64,000 nucleotides of DNA from Flavobacterium limnosediminis JC2902. GTDB lineage: Bacteria; Bacteroidota; Bacteroidia; Flavobacteriales; Flavobacteriaceae. Where the stretch lies: assembly GCF_000498535.1 (NCBI RefSeq), contig NZ_AVGG01000005.1, positions 124,001-188,000 on the forward strand, in the 5' to 3' direction. Positions 1 to 7,996 of this stretch are shown here, in pieces. How positions within the stretch are numbered: the first letter of the stretch is position 1; the number at the start of each line of letters is the position of its first letter. The notes beneath the pieces were generated by a model that was not told where the DNA came from, did no database searches, and worked only from the letters and a program-made list of their open reading frames with translations. Both the position numbers and the translations under genes were made by a program.

Positions 1-786
1 GGAAAAAGTACTTTAGTATCTTACAAAACAGCATTTAACGATAGCTTACAAGGAGTATTATATTACCCGGCTAATTACCAAGAGGGTAAAAAATACCCTA
101 TGATTGTATACATCTATGAAAAACTCTCTGATCGATTACATAATTTTGAAAGACCGGTATTAGCTAAAGAGGATGGTTTTCCGCTTGCAAACTATCTTCA
201 GGATGACTATTTAGTCCTCCTCCCGGATATTAGTTACCAAATTGGAAAACCGGGAAATTCTGCTCTTGAATGTGTTACCGCTGCTGTTGAAAGTGTTAAA
301 TCTTTAGGAGTGGTTAATCAAAATAAAATGGGTCTGATCGGCCATTCCTTTGGTGGCTACGAAGTAGCCTATATAATCTCAAAGTCTAATCTTTTTGCAA
401 CAGCTGTTCAAGGATCTGGTATAATCGATTTTATCAACTATTACCTTTCAATGCATTGGGAAACGGAACATTCGAACATGTGGCGTTTTGAAACCGGACA
501 ACAAAGGATGGAAAAACCTCTTTATGATGATTTTAATGCTTATCTGGCTAATTCCCCCATTGCCCAGGCTGCGGGAATAAATACACCACTTTTAAGCTGG
601 TCTGGAAAAGCGGATAAAAATGTAAATTACAATCAAAGTATGGCGTTACACTTAGCATTACGAAGGCTGGGTAGAAAAAATGTCTTCCTTGTTTATCCTG
701 AAGAGCCGCATATTCTTTTAAATAAAAAAAATCAAATCGACTTAACCGCAAGAATACACAACTGGTTCAACACTTATCTCAAGTAA
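1..786 (+). CDS. S9 family (prolyl oligopeptidase-like) serine peptidase, 3' part
   Basis: The reading frame is open from base 1, so the gene starts outside the window and the ATG at 100 is internal. The visible part is the C-terminal alpha/beta-hydrolase domain. It shows the nucleophile elbow GHSFGGY (Ser), an acidic residue in SGKADKNV and the catalytic His in PEEPHIL, in the order expected for the S9 Ser-Asp-His triad. Family members cleave short peptides after proline or similar residues and are often periplasmic or secreted in flavobacteria. The last 16 or so codons are repeated in diverged form at 7618 and an upstream stretch at 13577, so this gene type was once present in more copies here. 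A strong terminator follows. The fold is certain; substrate is unknown. Confidence 0.88.
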   Translation, partial: GKSTLVSYKTAFNDSLQGVLYYPANYQEGKKYPMIVYIYEKLSDRLHNFERPVLAKEDGFPLANYLQDDYLVLLPDISYQIGKPGNSALECVTAAVESVKSLGVVNQNKMGLIGHSFGGYEVAYIISKSNLFATAVQGSGIIDFINYYLSMHWETEHSNMWRFETGQQRMEKPLYDDFNAYLANSPIAQAAGINTPLLSWSGKADKNVNYNQSMALHLALRRLGRKNVFLVYPEEPHILLNKKNQIDLTARIHNWFNTYLK

Positions 787-808
787 GAACAAAAAAGTGC
801 ATTACCCG

Positions 809-847
809 TCCCCAAAAACAGTGAGTGAAAATCACTGTTTTTGGGGA
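809..847 (+). terminator. Intrinsic terminator after the S9 peptidase gene
   Basis: A perfect 16-bp stem (809-824 with 832-847) encloses a 7-nt loop and is followed by a T-rich run. It lies 23 nt after the peptidase stop and separates that gene from the defence island. Confidence 0.85.
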
Positions 848-975
848 TTTCTTTTTTCAAATGAATAGTCGATATTTGGCCAATTCTGCTTTTAAGGAAT
901 TCGTTTAAACGAAATTGGTGAGAACTGTTGTTAATAACAAAATCATCAAAATATACAGTAATTCCTTATTTTTAG

Positions 976-1254
976 AATCTTAATAAAAAGCGTTACCAAA
1001 TGTTATTATTCCCTGCCTCCGTATTCAAACAACAAAGTCTTGAAAAGCTAACCAATAAGTTAGAAAACAGAAACGAATTTACTCTTGTTAATTTCATCAA
1101 CAAACATAATAAAGTAATTAGAACTTCCGGAGGAACTCAACTTACTAAAAAAGACGAAATCGATATAATGGACAAGGAAATTGATAAAATGGTGTATGAG
1201 TTGTATGGTTTGAATAAGGAGAAAATTAGTATTGTGGAGAATTCTAAAAATTAA
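976..1254 (+). pseudogene. 3' remnant of an Eco57I/type IIG-like DNA methyltransferase
   Basis: An open frame runs from a stop at 973 to 1254; the first ATG is at 1000, giving 84 residues. The C-terminal stretch with KEIDKMVYELYGLNKEK followed by ISIVE matches the tail typical of N6-adenine methyltransferases of Eco57I/type IIG restriction enzymes (pattern DxxIDxxVYxLYGLxxEEIxIVE). The catalytic NPPY domain is absent and stops lie upstream. I infer a leftover from an earlier restriction-modification locus at the island edge. It ends only 6 nt before the next gene, so it may still be transcribed with the defence operon. A free-standing small protein cannot be excluded. Confidence 0.6.
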
Positions 1255-1260
1255 TAGAGT

Positions 1261-1560
1261 ATGGAATTAAAAGAGTTTATAAAACAGACAATTACACAAA
1301 TTACAGATGGTGTTAGAGAAGGTCATGAATATATCGTTTCAAATGATTATGGATCTGGCGTAAGGGATGTTACTTGTACCGAAGTAAATTTTGATATCGC
1401 TATCACTACAAATGAAGAAGAAAAGACAGGGATGGGAGGTAAATTGAATGTAGTTAGTTTCTTTAATACGGGAATAGACAAAGAAGATATTTCAAAATCT
1501 ACTAACTATAATAGAATACAATTTAAATTAAGTGTTGGTATCAAAACTCAAGGTAACTAA
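1261..1560 (+). CDS. 99-aa protein, layout resembling trypsin-co-occurring (trypco2-like) domains
   Basis: This is a short soluble protein with an N-terminal amphipathic helix (MELKEFIKQTITQITDGV) followed by beta-rich sequence ending in a strand of the type NRIQFKLSVGIK. That layout, helix plus sheet with paired FDIAIT and RIQFKLSV strands, resembles the small domain seen beside trypsin-like or NTPase genes in defence islands. I have not shown homology. It sits 6 nt after the methyltransferase remnant and 13 nt before the OLD nuclease gene, so it is probably translated from the same message and could be the first gene of the defence operon. Function unknown. Confidence 0.6.
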   Translation: MELKEFIKQTITQITDGVREGHEYIVSNDYGSGVRDVTCTEVNFDIAITTNEEEKTGMGGKLNVVSFFNTGIDKEDISKSTNYNRIQFKLSVGIKTQGN

Positions 1561-1573
1561 TAAATTAAGGACT

Positions 1574-3385
1574 ATGTATGTATCTAAACTAAAACTTTGG
1601 AATTTTAGAAAATATGGTTCCTTACAACCCATAAATTTAAACTCTCCAAACTTGGAAATTCATTTCAAAAAAGGAATGAATATACTTATTGGTGAAAATG
1701 ATTCGGGTAAATCAGCTATTCTTGATGCTATAAAATTGGTTCTAAAAACGCACGCTTATGAATGGATTAAGATCGAGGAAAATGATTTTTATAATGAAGG
1801 AGACGATATTGCAAGTATTACTAGGATAGAGATAGAGTTTTCAGGGATTAATGATCTTGAAGCAAGTAATTTTACCGAATGGTGTGGTTGGCAAGATGAA
1901 GAGGTTGAAAATGAATCCGGTATAAAAGAACTTAAACCTAGACCTAAATTAATTCTCATTTATCAAGCAGAATTAAGAGAAGGAAAAATTATACCTACAG
2001 ATGTAAGAGCTGGGATGGATGGTTATGGATACTTATTGACGGCTGAAGCAAAGGAGTACTTAAAATGTACGTACTTAAAAGCATTAAGAGATGCAGACAA
2101 TGAGCTTACAGCTAAAAAAAATTCAAGATTATCGCAGATCCTAAAACAGCACGATTTATTTAAAAAAAAGAGCAAAGATGTAAAATTAGAATTTGAAAAG
2201 ATATTTATTGAAGCAAGTGATAGAATCTCTGATGAATTTAAGAAGCCAGGAAGCGAATATTATTTAAAAATTAAAAAAACTATTGATCAATATATTCAAT
2301 CATTTATTAATGAAAGTTCTGAAAGCAAAATCGATTTAGGAGGTTCAGAAATCTCTAGTATTCTTGAAAAAATTTCATTAGGAATTTTAGATCATAAAAA
2401 TCTTGGGTTGGGAACCATGAACCGTCTTTTTATGGCTGCAGAATTGTTGCATTTAAAAAAAGAAAATTGGAACGGATTAAAGTTGTGCATGATTGAAGAA
2501 TTAGAAGCTCATTTACACCCTCAGGCTCAACTTAAAATTGTTAATAGACTAAAGGAAGAGAAAGATATTCAATACATTTTAACAACCCATAGTCCAAATA
2601 TTACTTCTCAGGCAGATTTAAAAAACATAATCATTTGCAGAAATAAGCAGTTATATACATTATCAGAAGGAAATACCAAACTAGAGCCTAAAAATTATAA
2701 ATATTTAGAACGCTTTCTTGATGTTACTAAAAGTAATCTCTTCTTTTCTAAAGGAAATTTTGTTGTTGAAGGTTGGTCAGAAGAAATTTTACTTCCCGAG
2801 TTGGCAAAAAAACTTGGTTATGATTTAACAAAAAGTGAGTTTTCAATAATTAATGTTGCTTCAACTGCCTATTTACATTTTGCAAAAATTTTTCTGAGAA
2901 ACGATGGTGCCAAAATGGGAATTCCAATTTCAATCATAACTGATTTAGATAATAGACCAGATATAGATGGAAATTTTAAAGATATTTCAGAAGAAGATGA
3001 TAAAGTTAAGACGAAACAGTCAAATCTAAATAAATTAAAAGCAGAGCTCGAAAAGACTGATGTAATTTTAGAGATAGCAAAAGAATGGACATTAGAATGG
3101 TGCTTGTATAAATCCTGTTTATCTGAATTATTTAAAAATGCCATCAAAGAAACTCATCCTCAGGTGTTTAAAACTTTTGATGAGAAATACTTTATAAAGA
3201 GCTTGAGTAAACAAAATGGAGGAACAAAAATTGACAAAGTAGCCCTTGCTAACGAATTGGCTATATTAATAAGTGAGGATACCACAATACAAAAAAAGGA
3301 GTTGGAAGAAGACAAATTTCTTGAATACTTAATAAAAGCAATCAAACACGTATGTGATTATGGAAATAAATCCGAACCATATTAG
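1574..3385 (+). CDS. OLD-family ATPase-TOPRIM endonuclease, GajA-like (Gabija)
   Basis: The protein has 603 residues. The N-terminal ABC-type ATPase shows Walker A GENDSGKS (40-47), signature-like LGLGTMNRLFMAAEL (278-291), Walker B CMIEELEAHLHP (about 305-316) and the H-loop TTHSP (337-341). The C-terminal TOPRIM part has VVEGWSEE (Glu399) and ITDLDN (Asp457, Asp459), the metal-binding acidic residues. OLD proteins encoded beside a UvrD-like helicase are class 2; in Gabija, GajA nicks DNA when phage infection lowers NTP levels. I chose the ATG at 1574 because MYVSKLKLWNFRKYG is the usual start of this ATPase fold and avoids overlap with the preceding gene; an ATG at 1532 is also in frame. 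The 3' end overlaps the helicase gene by 32 nt, implying coupled translation. Confidence 0.88.
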   Translation: MYVSKLKLWNFRKYGSLQPINLNSPNLEIHFKKGMNILIGENDSGKSAILDAIKLVLKTHAYEWIKIEENDFYNEGDDIASITRIEIEFSGINDLEASNFTEWCGWQDEEVENESGIKELKPRPKLILIYQAELREGKIIPTDVRAGMDGYGYLLTAEAKEYLKCTYLKALRDADNELTAKKNSRLSQILKQHDLFKKKSKDVKLEFEKIFIEASDRISDEFKKPGSEYYLKIKKTIDQYIQSFINESSESKIDLGGSEISSILEKISLGILDHKNLGLGTMNRLFMAAELLHLKKENWNGLKLCMIEELEAHLHPQAQLKIVNRLKEEKDIQYILTTHSPNITSQADLKNIIICRNKQLYTLSEGNTKLEPKNYKYLERFLDVTKSNLFFSKGNFVVEGWSEEILLPELAKKLGYDLTKSEFSIINVASTAYLHFAKIFLRNDGAKMGIPISIITDLDNRPDIDGNFKDISEEDDKVKTKQSNLNKLKAELEKTDVILEIAKEWTLEWCLYKSCLSELFKNAIKETHPQVFKTFDEKYFIKSLSKQNGGTKIDKVALANELAILISEDTTIQKKELEEDKFLEYLIKAIKHVCDYGNKSEPY

Positions 3386-5594
3386 AGAAGCGGAAAAAAT
3401 CTTTATTGGAGGAAATGAGTTTGATGAAGAAAGAAAACAGTTTATTTCAAATTTTGAAACTATTGATTTATTAGCTGTTCCTGGGAGTGGGAAAACAACC
3501 GCTTTACTGGCTAAATTATATTGTATTGCAAAACAACTTCCTTTAAAAAATAATTCAGGGATATTGGTTTTAGCTCATACTAATCATGCAGTCGAAGAAA
3601 TTGAAAAACAGTTAAAGCCTATTTGTCCACAATTATTCGAATATCCCAATTTTGTTGGAACGATTCAATTGTTCTCTAATCGATTTATTGCTAACCAGGC
3701 TTGTTTTGAATTATATGGTAGTTATATCAGAAAAAATGATGATGAAATATCCGAAAATGAATTAATTAGTGAGTTTTATAAAATAAATTTTAAGTCAAAA
3801 TTAAATGGATTCATTTTCAATCAATTATTTTCACAATACGCAAAATTATCAAAAAGGGATTTAGAGAGGGATTTGAATTTTGATTCCAAAACATCATTAG
3901 AATTGATAAAGGAATTAAAAGAAAATAAAACATTAAACAAATCAGGAGTTCTTAATTATCATATCACAAAAGAAATTTTGGTAAATGATGAAAATTCATT
4001 GTTATTATATATCAAAAACATTCATGACAATGCAATTCAAAATGTAAAAAATGAGAAGCAAAAATTTTGCCTCAGATATAAGATTGATTTTATTAATAAA
4101 AAGTTTGTTTCTTTTTCAGGGGACTTGAATTTTGAAAGTGAATCAGGATCAGAATTATTGAGTTATTTTGAGCAATCATTTAAAAGAGGAGTGCTTAGAT
4201 ATTCTGATTCAATATCTCTTTCTAAATATTACATAACACATCATAAAGAATTATTAAAAATTCTTCAAAATAGATTCAAATATGTGTTTATAGATGAAAT
4301 GCAAGATTTAGACCAAGATCAGATAGATTTGATTGAAAATATCTTTTTCGAAGAGAAATCATCAAATAAAATTCAACGAATTGGAGATAAAAATCAATCA
4401 ATATATTCAAGTGCAAAATCAGTTTCAAACGACATTTTATGGAAAACTAGAAATGAAATCGATCCAATTAAATTTCCAAAAAATTTAAGTCTAAACAATT
4501 CTCATAGATTAACTCCCATTGTTGCAAAATTAGTGGACGGTTTTGTTCTTAAACGTGATGTAGATTATAAAGTAGTAGGTACATCTACAAACAACAATAT
4601 AGCTCCTCATTTGATTATATACAAAGATGAAAAAGATGGTAAAGAACTTAAGAATAAATTTATTGAACTAATTAAAGAACATGAATTAGATAAGGGCACT
4701 AAAAATTTAGAAAAAGGGTATCACATAATTGGTTGGACAACTGAAAAGGAGGAAAATTCTAATAAATGGTACTTAAAGAAAATATTTCCTGAATATTCAA
4801 AGGAAAGTAGGCAAAAGAAAGAAGATTTTGATAGCTTACGAAAATATTTTTTCCTTTTTGATAGAGAGAAAAAAACTTTAGAGGCAATCCGAAAGTCGTT
4901 ATTGAATGGTATACTTAGAATATTGAGAATTGAACAAATTTATTCCGAACCTGAAAAAAAGAAGCATTTCAGGAAATCTTTATTAATTCGGATAATAAAA
5001 GAGAAAGGTGAAAAACATTATACTGATTTTAATCAGCGAATATACCAATGGTGTTTTTCAATTGTAACAAAAGAGAATTATGAAGAAGTTTTTAGAGATT
5101 ATTTCTCATTTATAGAAAATGAATTGGTGAATTACATACCTAATTTTAAAATTACCAAATCAATAGAATTTGTAGTAAAAGATTTCAATTTTAATTCAAT
5201 AATAGATTCTAAAATTACCAAAGATGTCGTAAATCATAATGATTTGGATATAAAAATTTCTTCAATTCATGCAGTAAAAGGGCAAACACATTGCGCAACA
5301 ATGTACGTTGAAACTGAATATTTTAATTTCGAAACATATAAACTAGATGTTGAAATTAAAAAAGCTACTAAAAAAACTGAAGCTGTTTTGGGAAATAACC
5401 CATTATACTTTCAAGAACAAAATTTCTCAGAATTAAATAAGACTCGTTCAAATGAAACTTTAAAGATGATGTATGTTGGCTTTTCAAGACCTACACATTT
5501 ATTATGCTTTGCCGTTTTAGAAGAAAACGTAAAAAAGGATATTCAAAAATACAAGGATGCAGGATGGATTGTAATTGATGATTTGGTTAAATAA
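3354..5594 (+). CDS. UvrD/Rep-like superfamily 1 helicase, GajB-like (Gabija)
   Basis: The protein has 746 residues with SF1A motifs in order: I AVPGSGKTT (41-49), Ia VLAHTNHAVEEI (72-83), II IDEMQD (Asp314), III GDKNQSIYS (about 345-355), IV-like LNNSHRLTP, V SIHAVKGQTH (His639) and VI MMYVGFSRPTH (about 705-715). Motif II reads DEMQD rather than DEAQD, and V and VI are variant. It is about 250 residues longer than the Bacillus GajB prototype (roughly 494); the extra length lies between motifs I and II and before motif V. By family knowledge it partners the upstream OLD nuclease as helicase or DNA-end sensor. The start overlaps the nuclease gene; ATG 3360 is an alternative. It ends 9 nt before the next gene. 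Confidence 0.85.
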   Translation: MIMEINPNHIREAEKIFIGGNEFDEERKQFISNFETIDLLAVPGSGKTTALLAKLYCIAKQLPLKNNSGILVLAHTNHAVEEIEKQLKPICPQLFEYPNFVGTIQLFSNRFIANQACFELYGSYIRKNDDEISENELISEFYKINFKSKLNGFIFNQLFSQYAKLSKRDLERDLNFDSKTSLELIKELKENKTLNKSGVLNYHITKEILVNDENSLLLYIKNIHDNAIQNVKNEKQKFCLRYKIDFINKKFVSFSGDLNFESESGSELLSYFEQSFKRGVLRYSDSISLSKYYITHHKELLKILQNRFKYVFIDEMQDLDQDQIDLIENIFFEEKSSNKIQRIGDKNQSIYSSAKSVSNDILWKTRNEIDPIKFPKNLSLNNSHRLTPIVAKLVDGFVLKRDVDYKVVGTSTNNNIAPHLIIYKDEKDGKELKNKFIELIKEHELDKGTKNLEKGYHIIGWTTEKEENSNKWYLKKIFPEYSKESRQKKEDFDSLRKYFFLFDREKKTLEAIRKSLLNGILRILRIEQIYSEPEKKKHFRKSLLIRIIKEKGEKHYTDFNQRIYQWCFSIVTKENYEEVFRDYFSFIENELVNYIPNFKITKSIEFVVKDFNFNSIIDSKITKDVVNHNDLDIKISSIHAVKGQTHCATMYVETEYFNFETYKLDVEIKKATKKTEAVLGNNPLYFQEQNFSELNKTRSNETLKMMYVGFSRPTHLLCFAVLEENVKKDIQKYKDAGWIVIDDLVK

Positions 5595-5603
5595 TGTAAA
5601 AAT

Positions 5604-6050
5604 ATGATTGAACAATTTTGTAGTCGTTTGCCAAGAGAAATTTCAAACCCTATGTATAATGAATATTATAATAGGTTAAAAGAAATAAATTTCATTTTAG
5701 AGAATAGAGATTCCTATAAACACTTAAGGGAATACAGGCGAACAATAGAGTTAATTCTATCATTATCAGTATTCTACAAGAGAGTTATTGCTAATATGGA
5801 CGCAGCTACAAAATTTGCCGGAACTGTATTTAATAACAGTTCAGCTACAGCTATTAAAATAGGTACATATAATTTGACAAGTAGTGAAAAGAACAGAATT
5901 ACAGCTATTGTAATAAATTATAATTCTTTGATTGAAAGATATAGTATAAGTCATGACATACTTACAACAATCGAAACCAAAGAACTTATAAAAAAAATAA
6001 AAAATTTGAAAAGTAAGTTAGACTACAATGAAAATAACAATAATGAATAA
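5604..6050 (+). CDS. 148-aa helical protein in the Gabija-like operon, unknown function
   Basis: I do not recognise this family. The protein is soluble, without signal peptide or membrane segment, and appears mainly helical: two long charged helices (about 15-70) surround a short Ser/Thr/Asn-rich stretch (FNNSSATAIKIGTYNLTSS, about 92-110), then more helix and a polar Asn-rich tail. The start lies 9 nt after the helicase stop and the end overlaps the next gene by one base (TAATG), so it is almost certainly co-translated with its neighbours. An accessory, regulatory or immunity-type role in the defence system is inference from position only. Confidence 0.65.
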   Translation: MIEQFCSRLPREISNPMYNEYYNRLKEINFILENRDSYKHLREYRRTIELILSLSVFYKRVIANMDAATKFAGTVFNNSSATAIKIGTYNLTSSEKNRITAIVINYNSLIERYSISHDILTTIETKELIKKIKNLKSKLDYNENNNNE

Positions 6051-6868
6051 TGGCAAATCCATTCAAGAAGGTTGAAGATTTTGAAAATGAAATAAATGAT
6101 TTTCTCAAGAGGAATAAAACTTTTATTTCAAATCAAGGTAAGCGAATTAGTGACTATTTTGAAATGAGTTGCTATAATCATATTGTGAGATTTTATCAAA
6201 ATCAAGGATTTGCTTTAGAAGTAAAAAATCTTTTTGCTAAAAAATTTAAGTACAAACTTTCACCTAGTGGTTATCCTGAAAATTTTTCATTTTTTGAAAT
6301 ACGATTAAGAAATTTTTTTGAAGAAGAGGTAAAGGAAATTTGTTTCGAAATCCATCACAACTTAACAGTTCAATCAGGACATCAAAACGATATTTACCTT
6401 ACTCCTGACATTTCAGTAATAAATAAAGACACAATAGTTTCAGATAAAGAACATTACCTTGTTGAAAATTCAACAAAGAAATTTTGTTATGTGGAGAATA
6501 CTAATCTTCAAACGTTTTGCGAGGTCAAAAATTTCAATCCATTTCCAGAACTCTTATTCAATTTTATAGGATTATATAATGAATTAAAAAAGGAAGTGTT
6601 AGACCAACAGCTACAGAGAGATTTTCCTCTTCATCTTGCACCTTCATTAATGATCTCTGGTAAAGGAAATATGCATTCTGAAAAAATTAAAAAAAGTTTA
6701 GAACAAAGATATAAAGTGAATTTACTTTTTGATTTGTTTGAACATGGTTTAACTAATTTTTCAAAATATAATTCAAGATATCTGAATCAAATAGGTTCAT
6801 TACAACCAAAATTTTTTGAGCCTATTATAATCACTCAGTTAATTGATGATGATGATTTACCCTTTTAA
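6050..6868 (+). CDS. 272-aa candidate PD-(D/E)XK nuclease in the Gabija-like operon
   Basis: No family name is recognised. The arrangement fits a restriction-endonuclease fold: an N-terminal helix with a conserved-type Glu (DYFEMSCYNHIVRFY, Glu38), then IYLTPDISVINK with Asp120, then LQTFCEVKNF with Glu158 and Lys160, followed by a helix (PELLFNFIGLYNEL). This matches E...D...ExK spacing in PD-(D/E)XK enzymes. The tail is acidic (IDDDDLPF). Translation starts inside the previous stop (TAATG overlap), so it belongs to the operon. A second nuclease beside an OLD-TOPRIM/UvrD pair is not part of two-gene Gabija. Catalytic activity is inferred; a nuclease-like fold with a non-catalytic role is possible. 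Confidence 0.6.
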   Translation: MANPFKKVEDFENEINDFLKRNKTFISNQGKRISDYFEMSCYNHIVRFYQNQGFALEVKNLFAKKFKYKLSPSGYPENFSFFEIRLRNFFEEEVKEICFEIHHNLTVQSGHQNDIYLTPDISVINKDTIVSDKEHYLVENSTKKFCYVENTNLQTFCEVKNFNPFPELLFNFIGLYNELKKEVLDQQLQRDFPLHLAPSLMISGKGNMHSEKIKKSLEQRYKVNLLFDLFEHGLTNFSKYNSRYLNQIGSLQPKFFEPIIITQLIDDDDLPF

Positions 6869-6871
6869 ACC

Positions 6872-7614
6872 ATGAATAAACAAGAGTATTTTTAGAATAA
6901 GTCAAGAAAATAATTTACCTAATAGATGCCCAATTTTAGGATATTGTGATAGACACGCTTTAACGTTATTTTACTTTTCTCAATAAGATGAAATGGCTTA
7001 TGATGGAAATTTCATAAAGACATTACAGAAAGAAGGGGTACTTGCTTCAGATTATGAAAGTAAACGTATAAAACTAAGATCCGAAGATCCAGGAATTTTA
7101 AGGGCCCTAAATATGGTCATTTCACAAATATGTGTCCGAAGTAAATCTTTTTGATAAGGATAATTCGTTTGGAAATTTTAAAGGAATAGCATATACTTAT
7201 GATTTTTGGGATTGTGAAACAAATCCAAATAATAAAATAAATATTACAGAAGCAAAACATTTTTCAGAGTGCTTAGAATTTTCTAATAGTAAATATGTTA
7301 AAAACCAAAGTGATATAAAAGATGTTAGTAATGTTTTAAAGCATTTTTTTAATATGTATAATGAGAAAATCTATGAAAACCATAATGACTTTTTTGGAGA
7401 TTTAGATTTTCCCTTAATAACCGCAAGAGTAAAGAGTAGGGAGATGAACAAAATCGCTAAACGCAATGAAGTTCTTTATAATAGAATTAAGGATTTATTG
7501 GAAGTAAATACAGAAGACATTGAAATAGTAAAAATTATGGTTGAGTTTTATGAGAATAACATCGAAGAAAATTTGACCATTTTAAAACAAATGAAAGCAG
7601 GGTATTTGGAATAG
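6872..7614 (+). pseudogene. Decayed gene at the 3' end of the defence operon
   Basis: The first ATG (6872) is 3 nt after the nuclease-like gene and begins MNKQEYF, then hits a stop at 6893. One base on, the frame continues with ISQENNLPNRCPILGYCDRH, meets a TAA at 6984-6986, resumes with DEMAYDGNFIKTLQKEG and runs to about 7131. A further one-base shift leads into SEVNLFDKDNSFGNFKG and then 160 codons ending at 7614. Joined, these pieces read as one protein of about 245 residues with a Cys-containing N terminus and a helical C terminus, broken by two frameshifts and a nonsense codon. The 3' portion alone (GTG 7132) could still be made. Family unknown. Confidence 0.65.
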
Positions 7615-7617
7615 ATA

Positions 7618-7677
7618 GACTTAACAGCAAGAATATATAACTGGTTCAACACATATCGCAAGTAAGAATAAAAAAAG
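7618..7677 (+). repeat. Second, diverged copy of the S9 peptidase 3' end
   Basis: This stretch aligns without gaps to 739-797, the last codons and stop of the S9 peptidase gene, with about six mismatches in 58 positions. Translated, both copies read DLTARI(H/Y)NWFNTY(L/R)K and stop. The pair are direct repeats bracketing the defence island. They could be an insertion-site duplication or the tail of a tandem S9 paralogue; the divergence favours a paralogue or an old event. Confidence 0.8.
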
Positions 7678-7701
7678 CCGGAGAATTAAAACTCCGGCTT
7701 T
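7674..7701. terminator. Bidirectional intrinsic terminator
   Basis: A perfect 10-bp GC-containing stem (7674-7683 with 7692-7701) has A-rich and T-rich flanks. It sits between the + strand island end and the - strand DUF6520 gene and can serve both. Confidence 0.8.
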
Positions 7702-7722
7702 CTCATTAGTCGTCCTAAACAA

Positions 7723-7971
7723 CTATTGTTTTCTGTACAAATGGTCTGGACAGGCAGTTCCTGCGGCATTCATTCTGTACAACCAGCTACTTCCGGATGT
7801 ACAGAAGTTCGGATTTGGAATTGTTGTACATATAACAGAAACCTCTTCACAACTACCAGGTAGTACCCCGTTGATATCAACAAGGGCTGATTTCTCAGGT
7901 GCTTTATTGAAAGCAAATGCGCCTCCAACAGCCAGTACGATAGCCAACATTGGCAAAAATTTAGTTTTCAT
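7723..7971 (-). CDS. DUF6520 family small exported protein
   Basis: The 82-residue protein has an N-terminal signal segment (MKTKFLPMLAIVLAVGGAFA) and a short mature part with four Cys (SCEE, ICTT, FCTS, ACPD) and an LYRKQ end. This is the pattern of DUF6520 proteins, small secreted products common in Flavobacterium that often sit beside a MauE/DoxX-like membrane protein, as here 25 nt downstream of the MauE-like gene. The paired Cys may form disulfides in the periplasm. Function of the family is not known. Confidence 0.75.
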   Translation of the reverse strand: MKTKFLPMLAIVLAVGGAFAFNKAPEKSALVDINGVLPGSCEEVSVICTTIPNPNFCTSGSSWLYRMNAAGTACPDHLYRKQ

Positions 7972-7996
7972 AATAAATAAGGTATTACGTTATGAT

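Noticed and set aside
848..975. Possible upstream part of the methyltransferase remnant
   Set aside because: Stops occur in the relevant frame and no motif could be read.
1532..1573. Upstream in-frame ATG for the OLD nuclease
   Set aside because: It overlaps the previous gene and adds residues outside the ATPase fold; the start at 1574 fits better.
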